Shown here one piece after another: positions 44,102-50,993 of a stretch of DNA of 64,000 bases. The position numbers and the translations under genes are program-made. The DNA comes from Lysobacter changpingensis (GTDB lineage Bacteria > Pseudomonadota > Gammaproteobacteria > Xanthomonadales > Xanthomonadaceae), in the NCBI RefSeq assembly GCF_017308985.1, contig NZ_JADWPE010000003.1, positions 682,001 to 746,000 of the forward strand, read 5' to 3'. The notes beneath the pieces were generated by a model, which saw only the letters and a list, made by a program, of their open reading frames with translations, searched no databases and was not told where the DNA came from. Within the stretch, counting starts at the first letter, position 1; each line of letters starts with the position of its first letter.

Positions 44102-45313
44102 TCAGGCTGTCAGCTTCGCCACTGCCGCAGCAAGCCCATCGGGCGACAGATGCGAATACCTCAGCGTCATGGTGATATCTGCATGCCCCAGTAGTTCACG
44201 AACGGTGTTCAAATCCACACCAGCCCGCACCAGCTTGCTCGCGAAGTGGTGACGCAGGTCATGAAAGCGGAATCCACTGATGCATGCGGACTCCAGTAAC
44301 CCGCCCCAAGCGGTCTTAACGTCCGCCACGTCGAACACCCGTCCCACCCGACCCATCTGTGAGCCCCACTGCGCAAGCACAGCTTGGCCTTCGGTGTTCA
44401 GGGGCACGTGACGCTGACGCCCGCTTTTGGCGTTCTCGGCGCGGATGGTCAGCATTCGGCCTTCTAGGTCGACGTCGGCCCACGTCAGCGACAGTAGTTC
44501 GCCCCTGCGCAGCCCAGTGTTCATCGCCAGTAGCACTACCGGGGTCAAGTGATCCCCGTAGCTGCCCAAAGGCAGATCCGGATACAACGGCTCACCCCTA
44601 ATGGTCCGCCAATGATTGCCCGACGCGCGCGCTGCGACCATGTAACCATCCCGACGCTGCAGGGCTGCCCGGAGCCGGGTTTCTTCATCCGGTGACAGGT
44701 AACGGATGACCTTGCGGGACTGCACAGACTTCTGCCGCAGCCCGAGCAGCGGATTTCGCTCCAACAACCCCCAGTCCACAGCCTTCGTGAGGGCTGATCG
44801 CAGACACGCTAGATCGCGCGCTGCGGTGGCCTTGGTCGGAGGTTTGCCGGTTTTGGCCGTGTCGGAGGTAAGCCGGTCCCGCCACCAGGTGTCGATCAGG
44901 GCGGCATTGAAGTCAGTCAGGAGCGTATCGAGCATGCCAGTAAAGACGGCGCGGATGCGCTCGACGTATCCCTGCCCACCCTTGAGCTCGACCCGAGCCC
45001 AGGGGGCATAGCGATCGGTCAGGAACACGTCCAGCGTGCAACTCGTGGGTTTGGTCTTCGCGATCCTGGGTAAGCCCTGCTGAATGTATTCGGCTGCGGT
45101 CTGCTGAGCGTGTGCCCGGGCCTGCTCAAGCGTCAGGTGCCCGAAGGCCCCAAGGGTGCGACGCTTCCCTCGCGTCCATTCGATGATCCAGGCTTTGTAT
45201 CCCGACGGCTGGACGCGAAGGATCAGACCCCGCACCCGGATATCCCGAAGCTCATAGGGGCGATCCCGGGGCTCAGCGGCTTCGACGATGCGCTTGGTGA
45301 GGACGGTCCTCAT
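44102..45313 (-). CDS. tyrosine recombinase/integrase
   Basis: 403 aa. N-terminal arm-binding part as in DUF4102-type integrases (LTKRIVEAAEPRDRPYELRD, GLILRVQPSGYKAWI), SAM-like core-binding domain (~100-190), catalytic domain with Arg in NTGLRRGELLSL, HxxR in FHDLRHHFASKLV, and GHADITMTLRYSHLSPDG carrying the second His and Tyr. All catalytic residues are present. ATG 45313 without a visible Shine-Dalgarno. Its 5' end faces tRNA-Ala, but no copy of the tRNA 3' end is found on the other side. Confidence 0.9.
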   Translation of the reverse strand: MRTVLTKRIVEAAEPRDRPYELRDIRVRGLILRVQPSGYKAWIIEWTRGKRRTLGAFGHLTLEQARAHAQQTAAEYIQQGLPRIAKTKPTSCTLDVFLTDRYAPWARVELKGGQGYVERIRAVFTGMLDTLLTDFNAALIDTWWRDRLTSDTAKTGKPPTKATAARDLACLRSALTKAVDWGLLERNPLLGLRQKSVQSRKVIRYLSPDEETRLRAALQRRDGYMVAARASGNHWRTIRGEPLYPDLPLGSYGDHLTPVVLLAMNTGLRRGELLSLTWADVDLEGRMLTIRAENAKSGRQRHVPLNTEGQAVLAQWGSQMGRVGRVFDVADVKTAWGGLLESACISGFRFHDLRHHFASKLVRAGVDLNTVRELLGHADITMTLRYSHLSPDGLAAAVAKLTA

Positions 45314-45488
45314 TTGGGGGGTGTGGTCCGTAAGTGGCTGTAAGTGCCACGTTAGGACGGGCCCGAAAGCGGTGTTCGGACGCGGATCATCCGCATTGGG
45401 GCGCCCGAAAAGCGCGGACCCAGGCCGGCTCTACGGCTCCCGGAATTCCGAACCCGCCCGGGGGCTAGCGCACCGCCGCATGGCCCGC

Positions 45489-45494
45489 TAGAAT
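45489..45494 (+). promoter_or_regulatory. -10 element of tRNA-Ala
   Basis: TAGAAT in the string CTAGAATTTGC, identical over 11 nt to the tRNA-Pro promoter; 12 nt before the tRNA. Confidence 0.55.
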
Positions 45495-45506
45495 TTGCAC
45501 CTTCGT

Positions 45507-45582
<76 letters not shown>

Positions 45583-45596
45583 CTCATCCAGCCAGG

Positions 45597-45632
45597 ACAG
45601 CGCGTTACGCCTCGGGCGTTACGCGCTGTTTT
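45597..45632 (+). terminator. intrinsic terminator after tRNA-Ala
   Basis: ACAGCGCGT (45597-45605) pairs with ACGCGCTGT (45621-45629), with an inner CGCC/GGCG extension, followed by TTTT. Confidence 0.85.
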
Positions 45633-45676
45633 GCCATGGGGCTCCGGAATGCACGAGACCCGGGAATGCCCGTCCT

Positions 45677-46135
45677 TCAGCCCGCCGACTTCCCGCGGAA
45701 CTCGGCGACCACTTCCTCCGGCGTCGGGTTCGCCTTCGCGCGGCCGTTGACGTAGACGATGGGCACCGGGCCGTTCATCACCGACATCACGCGCGAGGCT
45801 TCCTCGGGCGAGGTGAGGCTGTTGTAGCTCGCCTGGTCGGTGCGGACGTAGGCGATGCGCTGCTTCGAAAGATGGCTGACCAGTTGCTCGGTGCGACGCG
45901 CGGCGTCGGAGGTGCAGTGCTTCGGCGCGAACACGATGACGCCCCGCGACGGCACGCCATCGGGCATGGGCATCGCCTGGAAGCCCTGCGCGCTCGCGTC
46001 GCCCGCAGCGGACGAGCCGACGCGCTCGGCAACCCACGCCTTCGGGTCCACGCGTCCGCTGTCGATGTAGGTTTTCCACACGCCCACGCCCGCCACCAGC
46101 ACCAGCGCGCCGACGCATGCCTTCACTGCGTTCAT
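45677..46135 (-). CDS. thioredoxin/glutaredoxin-like envelope protein
   Basis: 152 aa with one N-terminal hydrophobic helix (VGALVLVAGVGVW). The C-terminal ~90 residues look like a minimal thioredoxin fold: strand GVIVFAPKHCTSDAAR with a single Cys where CxxC would be, then VPIVYVNGRAKANPTPEEVV carrying the cis-Pro and following turn. A monothiol or redox-inactive protein is likely. Convergent with the tRNA-Ala terminator and divergent from the next hydrolase gene. Confidence 0.65.
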   Translation of the reverse strand: MNAVKACVGALVLVAGVGVWKTYIDSGRVDPKAWVAERVGSSAAGDASAQGFQAMPMPDGVPSRGVIVFAPKHCTSDAARRTEQLVSHLSKQRIAYVRTDQASYNSLTSPEEASRVMSVMNGPVPIVYVNGRAKANPTPEEVVAEFRGKSAG

Positions 46136-46254
46136 CCCGTTCCCCTCGCGAATGTGCGGCGTGTGCAGCCGCGATCTTCCCTGCGCGGCACGACGCCGCC
46201 CCCTTCGTGACGGCAGCCTCGCATACCCGGACCCGCGCCGGCTACCATGCGTCG

Positions 46255-47316
46255 ATGCGCATCCATCACTGGCTTACGGGCGCCGCCCTGCTGCTCGCCG
46301 GTTGCGCGGGCGGAGGGACGCGAATGCAGCACGACATCGACGCGCTCATGCGCGATTACCAGGGCCGCGTGCCCGGCGCGAGCGTGCTCGTGCTGCGCGA
46401 CGGTCAGCCGCTGGTGCGGCGCGCCCACGGCATGGCGGATCTGGAGGAAGGCATCGCGGCCACGCCGCAGACGAACTACCGCCTGGCTTCGGTGAGCAAG
46501 CAGTTCACCGCCGCCGCGGTGCTGCTGCTGATCGAGGATGGGCGGCTGAAGCTGGACGACCGCATCGGCCAGTACCTGCCCGGCCTGCCCGCCGCAACGA
46601 ACGCCATCACCCTCCGCCACCTGCTCACGCACACGTCCGGCCTGATCGATTACGAGGACGTGATGGACCCCGCCGACACGCGGCAGGTGCACGATGCCGA
46701 TGTCCTCACGTTGCTGCAGTCGCAGGACCGCACCTACTTCGCGCCCGGCACCGGATACCGCTACAGCAACAGCGGTTATGCGCTGCTGGCGCTGATCGTC
46801 GAACGCGCATCGAACCAGCGCTACGCGCGGTTCCTGCACGATCGCATCTTCCAGCCGCTGGGCATGCGCGATACCGTCGCCCACGAGGCCGGCGTGTCCG
46901 AAGTCGCGCATCGCGCGTACGGCTACAGTTTCGAGAACGGCGCGTGGACGCGCACCGACCAGAGCACGACCAGCGCGGTGCTGGGCGATGGTGGCATCTA
47001 TTCGTCCATCGACGACCTGGCGAAGTGGGACGCCGCGCTTTACGACGGGCGCCTGCTGTCCGAGCAATCGCTGCGGCAGGCCTTCACGCCGGCCACGCCG
47101 ACCGACGATCCGCAGGTGGAATACGGCTTCGGCTGGCGCATCACAGGCGATTCGCTGTGGCATTCGGGCGAGTCCATCGGCTTTCGCAACGTCATCGTGC
47201 GCTGGCCGCAGCGGCGCCTGACCGTGGTGATGCTGACCAATCGCGACGATCCGGAGCCTTACGAGCTTGCGAAGAAGATCGGCGCACTGGCGATGGGCGA
47301 AACCGCGACGAATTGA
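46255..47316 (+). CDS. serine hydrolase lipoprotein (beta-lactamase/D-aminopeptidase family)
   Basis: 353 aa. Lipobox LLLAGC with Cys17. SxxK is S79-V-S-K82; YxN is YSN in RYSNSGYALLAL; the third motif is WHSGESIGF. A full triad of motifs, so an active penicillin-binding-type D-peptidase or esterase anchored in the envelope. It opens the stretch of cell-wall-peptide genes and is divergent from the thioredoxin-like gene. Confidence 0.87.
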   Translation: MRIHHWLTGAALLLAGCAGGGTRMQHDIDALMRDYQGRVPGASVLVLRDGQPLVRRAHGMADLEEGIAATPQTNYRLASVSKQFTAAAVLLLIEDGRLKLDDRIGQYLPGLPAATNAITLRHLLTHTSGLIDYEDVMDPADTRQVHDADVLTLLQSQDRTYFAPGTGYRYSNSGYALLALIVERASNQRYARFLHDRIFQPLGMRDTVAHEAGVSEVAHRAYGYSFENGAWTRTDQSTTSAVLGDGGIYSSIDDLAKWDAALYDGRLLSEQSLRQAFTPATPTDDPQVEYGFGWRITGDSLWHSGESIGFRNVIVRWPQRRLTVVMLTNRDDPEPYELAKKIGALAMGETATN

Positions 47317-47326
47317 CGCGTGTCGT

Positions 47327-47405
47327 TGTAGCGCAGGCAAGCGAAGCGCACCCGGGGCGCAGAGACGGCGGCGTTCCCGGATGCGCTTCGCTTACCCGGA
47401 CTACA
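47327..47405. repeat. REP-like palindrome pair
   Basis: TGTAGCGCAGGCAAGCGAAG...CACCCGGGG and, inverted, CCCGGATGCGCTTCGCTTAC...GACTACA. It sits between convergent genes and probably acts as their terminator. Confidence 0.8.
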
Positions 47406-47416
47406 AGAGCAGGAAC

Positions 47417-48127
47417 TCATTCGATCGGCACGTCGAAGAATCGCTTCAGCGCCGGCTCCGGATCGAGCGTGAAGTGCCACCACTCCCTCGGGTAATTCTT
47501 CAGTCCCGCACGCGCCATCGCAGCACGCAGGCGATCGCGGTTGGCGCGCTGCTCCGGCGTCGCGTGCGGCGAATCGGTATTGGCGAGCGGATCGAAGAAA
47601 TCGAACCCGGTGCCCATGTCGAGCGGCGTACATGCGCCAGCGGCGTCGCAACGCATCAGCGTCAGATCGATCGTCGCGCCACGGCTGTGCCCGGAGGTCG
47701 GCGAGATGTAGCCGCCCAGCAGATCGGGCTTCTCCAGCGCGGGATAGAAGCGCGCCTTCGTGTGTTCATCCGCATTGTTCGCCCATGCCACGAACGAACG
47801 CACCGCACGCGCGGGACGGTAGCAGTCGAAGATGCGAAGGCGGAAACCTTCCGCGCGCAGCGCGGTTTCGGCGCGCTGGATCGCCTTCGCCGCCGGTTCC
47901 AGCAGGTAGCAACGCGGTGCGCCGTAGCCGTCCACCGTCGCGCCGGTGAAGTTGTTGCTGCCGGCGTAGCGCATGTCCAGGTCGATGTCGGGCACGAGCG
48001 TGCGGATATCGACGAGTCCGGCGGCTTCGGGCGTGGTCGCGGGATCGATCTCCATCCGCGGCGTCGACGCGCATGCCGCCAATGCGAGCGTGGCGAACGC
48101 GATCGCCAGGCATGCAACGTGCCGCAT
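47417..48127 (-). CDS. ddpX: D-alanyl-D-alanine dipeptidase, VanX/DdpX type, lipoprotein
   Basis: Hydrolyses free D-Ala-D-Ala. 236 aa, M15D. Lipobox LALAAC (Cys19), Arg in DCYRPARAV, zinc ligands His147 and Asp154 in SGHSRGATID, catalytic Glu215 and zinc His218 in REWWHFT. Being exported rather than cytoplasmic, it fits scavenging of cell-wall dipeptides rather than vancomycin resistance, for which no vanH/vanA are present. ATG 48127 overlaps the upstream hydrolase stop (TGATG). Confidence 0.9.
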   Translation of the reverse strand: MRHVACLAIAFATLALAACASTPRMEIDPATTPEAAGLVDIRTLVPDIDLDMRYAGSNNFTGATVDGYGAPRCYLLEPAAKAIQRAETALRAEGFRLRIFDCYRPARAVRSFVAWANNADEHTKARFYPALEKPDLLGGYISPTSGHSRGATIDLTLMRCDAAGACTPLDMGTGFDFFDPLANTDSPHATPEQRANRDRLRAAMARAGLKNYPREWWHFTLDPEPALKRFFDVPIE

Positions 48128-49698
48128 CAGGGGCAATCCCCCACCCGTTCGAACGCAAGGTCCTCGTAGTCGTAGCTGAAATCGGCCTGCGGATCGACCT
48201 TCGCCAGGCGCATGCCACCCTCGTTGAAGTCGAGCCACGCTTCCGCATCGACGCTCGGTTCGTTCCAGTCGATGAGCCAGCGATCGCCGACGCGCTGCAC
48301 CACGCCATCGAGCAGCGGCGACTTGCGCGCGCGGAACCGCACGGCATCGCCATCGCCATCGCCATCGCGGCACAGCGTCGCTTCGCCGAACCACGGATCG
48401 CGATACGCGCCGAGTCGCGGCGACAACTCCTTCGCGGTGGCGCGCCGGCGACGCGACGTGTCCGGCGCCTTTTCGGCGGCCGGTCGCGCGGCGTCCTCCT
48501 CGTCCAGCAACCGCGCGTAATGCGCGACAGACAATGCCGGATCGTTGGACGTGTAGCGCTTCACCAGCACCTGGGTCAGCACGGTGCGCGCTTCGTCGCC
48601 TTCGCCGTTGATCAGGATGACGAAGCCCGCGCCCTTGTCGGGCAGCATCGTCACGGCCGAGTACATGCCCATCAACGTGCCGGTGTGCGCGACCTTGAAC
48701 ACGCCATCGACGTCGGCGAGGCGCCAGCCGTAACCATAGGCGGCGAAATGGCTGCGATCCCATTCGCGCATGCGTCTGGAGACCGGCATCGGCATCTGCG
48801 GCGCCCACAATGCCTGGCGCTGCTCCTGCGAAAGCCAGCCCGCGTTGGCGGGTTCGGGCTTCAGCCAGTTCGCGGTCCAGCGGAGCATGTCGTCGAGGCT
48901 GCAGCGCACGCCGCCGGCGGGGTCCATCGTCGTCGCGGAAACGATATCGCCACCGCTGCGCACGGGCACGTTGCGCTGGCCTTCGCGGCGATGCGGCTGG
49001 GCGACGTTGCCAACCTCGATGCGATTCCACTGCCCGACCTGGCAACGCGACATGCCCAGGGGTTCGAACACTTCGCGACGCACCAGCGTTTCATACGGCG
49101 CACCGCCCGCCGCAGCGGCGACTTCGCCCGCGACGATGTACATCAGGTTGTCGTAGTCGTAACCGGAACGGAAACTCCGGTACGGCTTGAGATGCCCGAG
49201 CCCATGGATGATGTCCGCGCGCGTGAACGTGTTCGGCTCCGGCCACAGCATCAGGTCGCCGGCACCTGCGCGCAGGCCGCTGTTGTGGATCAGCAGGTCG
49301 CGCACCTGCATTTCGCGACCGACCCATGCGTCATGCATGCGGAAGTCCGGAAGCCACTTCACCACCCGGTCGTCCCAGCGCAGCTTGCCGGCATCGACCA
49401 GGCGCGCGAGCGTCGCCGTCGTCATCGACTTCGTATTGGAGGCGACCTTGAAGAGGGTCTGCGAGTCGATCCTGTCGCCCTCGCCCTCCACGAGTTCGCC
49501 GGCGGTGCGCGAATACACCACGCGCCCATCCTCGACGATCCCCAGCGCAAGCCCTGGCAGGCGGTAGCGCGCGAACACGTCCTCGAAGATCGCATCGACC
49601 GCCTCGCGGTCCGAGGCCGATGACGCCGCGCCGCAGACGGCCGGCAGGCACGCCAGCCACAACGAAAGCGCGAACGCGACGATCCGGTCAGGTTTCAT
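48127..49698 (-). CDS. exported serine hydrolase (beta-lactamase family) with C-terminal extension
   Basis: 523 aa. Signal peptide ending CGA/AS. SxxK is S87-N-T-K90; YxN is YDYDN; third motif HTGTLMGMY. Residues ~430-523 form an additional small beta domain of the type often appended to these hydrolases (DUF3471-like; LGAYRDPWFGEATLC, RFRARKSPLLDGVV). Likely a D-amino-acid peptidase. Overlaps lysA by 11 nt and the dipeptidase gene by 1 nt, so all three are translated from one message. Confidence 0.87.
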   Translation of the reverse strand: MKPDRIVAFALSLWLACLPAVCGAASSASDREAVDAIFEDVFARYRLPGLALGIVEDGRVVYSRTAGELVEGEGDRIDSQTLFKVASNTKSMTTATLARLVDAGKLRWDDRVVKWLPDFRMHDAWVGREMQVRDLLIHNSGLRAGAGDLMLWPEPNTFTRADIIHGLGHLKPYRSFRSGYDYDNLMYIVAGEVAAAAGGAPYETLVRREVFEPLGMSRCQVGQWNRIEVGNVAQPHRREGQRNVPVRSGGDIVSATTMDPAGGVRCSLDDMLRWTANWLKPEPANAGWLSQEQRQALWAPQMPMPVSRRMREWDRSHFAAYGYGWRLADVDGVFKVAHTGTLMGMYSAVTMLPDKGAGFVILINGEGDEARTVLTQVLVKRYTSNDPALSVAHYARLLDEEDAARPAAEKAPDTSRRRRATAKELSPRLGAYRDPWFGEATLCRDGDGDGDAVRFRARKSPLLDGVVQRVGDRWLIDWNEPSVDAEAWLDFNEGGMRLAKVDPQADFSYDYEDLAFERVGDCP

Positions 49699-50929
49699 GC
49701 CATGCCTGCGCGAGTTGTTCGCCGGCCATCATCTCCGCGAGCGTCTGGCGCCGGCGCACGATGGCGTAGCGGCCATCGTCCAGCAGCACTTCCGCGGGCA
49801 GCGGCCGGGAGTTGTAGGTGGACCCCATGGACGCACCGTACGCGCCGGCGCCGCCGATCATCAACAGGTCGCCGGCCTCGCAGCGCGCCATCGTGCGGCC
49901 CTGCGCGAAGGTGTCTCCGGTTTCGCACACCGGGCCGACTACGTCGTACGCCACCTCGGCCTCGGCGCGGCCGTGGAGCGGGACGATCTCGTGCCACGCG
50001 TCGTAGAGCGAAGGCCGCAGCAGGTCGTTCATCGCCGCATCCACGACGAGGAAATGGCGATCGGTTCCATGCTTCACGCGGATCGCCCGCGTCACCAGCA
50101 CGCCGGCCTCGCCGACGAGATAACGGCCGGGCTCGAGCGCGAGCGTGCCCTGGAAACCGGCGAACGTCTCGCGCACCAGCGCGGCGTAGTCGGCGATGTC
50201 GATGGGCCGGTCGATGCCGGGCCGATAGACCACGCCGAGGCCGCCGCCGATGTCGACGCTGGCGATGGCATGGCCGGCTTCGACCAGTTCGCGGCGGAAC
50301 GCTTCCACGCGTTGCAGCGCCATGCGGAAGGGTTCGAGGTCGAGGATCTGCGAACCGATGTGCGCGTGCAGCCCATCGAGCCGCACGTGGTTCAGCGATG
50401 CCCCCCGCGAGAACCAGCGGCGCGCTTCGTCGATGGACACGCCGAACTTGTCCTCGGCCTTGCCGGTGGAAATCTTGGCGTGCGTGCGCGCATCCACGTC
50501 GGGGTTGATGCGCACCGCCGCGCGCGCAGACGCGCCGCGTGCCTGCGCGACGTGCTGCAGCAGCTGCAGTTCGTCGGCGGATTCGACGTTGAACCGCCAC
50601 ACGCCCGCGGCCAGCGCGGCGTCGATTTCCTCCGCCGTCTTGCCGACGCCGGAGAACACGATGCGGTCCGCGGCGATGCCTGCCTTCAGGCTGCGCTGCA
50701 TCTCGCCGAGCGAGACGATGTCCGCGCCGACGCCGTGGCCGGCCATCAGCTGCAATATCGCGAGATTGGGGTTGGCCTTGACCGCGTAGCAGATGCGGAT
50801 GTCGAGGCCGCGGAAGGCGTTCTGCAGGCCGGCGATCCGCGCGCGGATCATGTCGGCCGAGTATGCGTAGAACGGCGTGTGGACGTGACGCGCGATCGCG
50901 TCCAGTTCGCCGGGATGGAAGTTCGACAA
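49688..50929 (-). CDS. lysA: diaminopimelate decarboxylase (stand-alone)
   Basis: Decarboxylates meso-DAP to L-lysine using PLP. 413 aa. PLP Lys51 in CYAVKANPN, HAHIGSQ, DIGGGLGV, LEPGRYLVG, the active-site Cys in VGPVCETGDTF and YNSRP at the end. I chose TTG 50929 (MSNFHPGELDAI) with AGGGA 6 nt upstream; a longer frame from GTG 50968 would read through a terminator hairpin. Xanthomonads are known for a bifunctional aspartokinase/LysA, so this copy may serve DAP breakdown; its neighbours are peptidases for cell-wall peptides. Confidence 0.92.
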   Translation of the reverse strand: MSNFHPGELDAIARHVHTPFYAYSADMIRARIAGLQNAFRGLDIRICYAVKANPNLAILQLMAGHGVGADIVSLGEMQRSLKAGIAADRIVFSGVGKTAEEIDAALAAGVWRFNVESADELQLLQHVAQARGASARAAVRINPDVDARTHAKISTGKAEDKFGVSIDEARRWFSRGASLNHVRLDGLHAHIGSQILDLEPFRMALQRVEAFRRELVEAGHAIASVDIGGGLGVVYRPGIDRPIDIADYAALVRETFAGFQGTLALEPGRYLVGEAGVLVTRAIRVKHGTDRHFLVVDAAMNDLLRPSLYDAWHEIVPLHGRAEAEVAYDVVGPVCETGDTFAQGRTMARCEAGDLLMIGGAGAYGASMGSTYNSRPLPAEVLLDDGRYAIVRRRQTLAEMMAGEQLAQAWHET

Positions 50930-50947
50930 GGCCCGTCCCTGTGGAAG

Positions 50948-50983
50948 AAAAAAGGCGGCGGACGGCACCTGGCCGTCCGCCGC
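50948..50983 (-). terminator. strong terminator between the TonB receptor gene and lysA
   Basis: 12-bp perfect stem (50955-50966 with 50972-50983), 5-nt loop, U-run of six (50953-50948). It lies between the receptor stop and the lysA Shine-Dalgarno, only 7 nt from the latter. Confidence 0.85.
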
Positions 50984-50993
50984 TCGAGGGAGA

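Noticed and set aside
47417-48127. Vancomycin resistance
   Set aside because: VanX-type enzyme only; no vanH or vanA ligase, and the protein is a lipoprotein in a cell-wall peptide locus.
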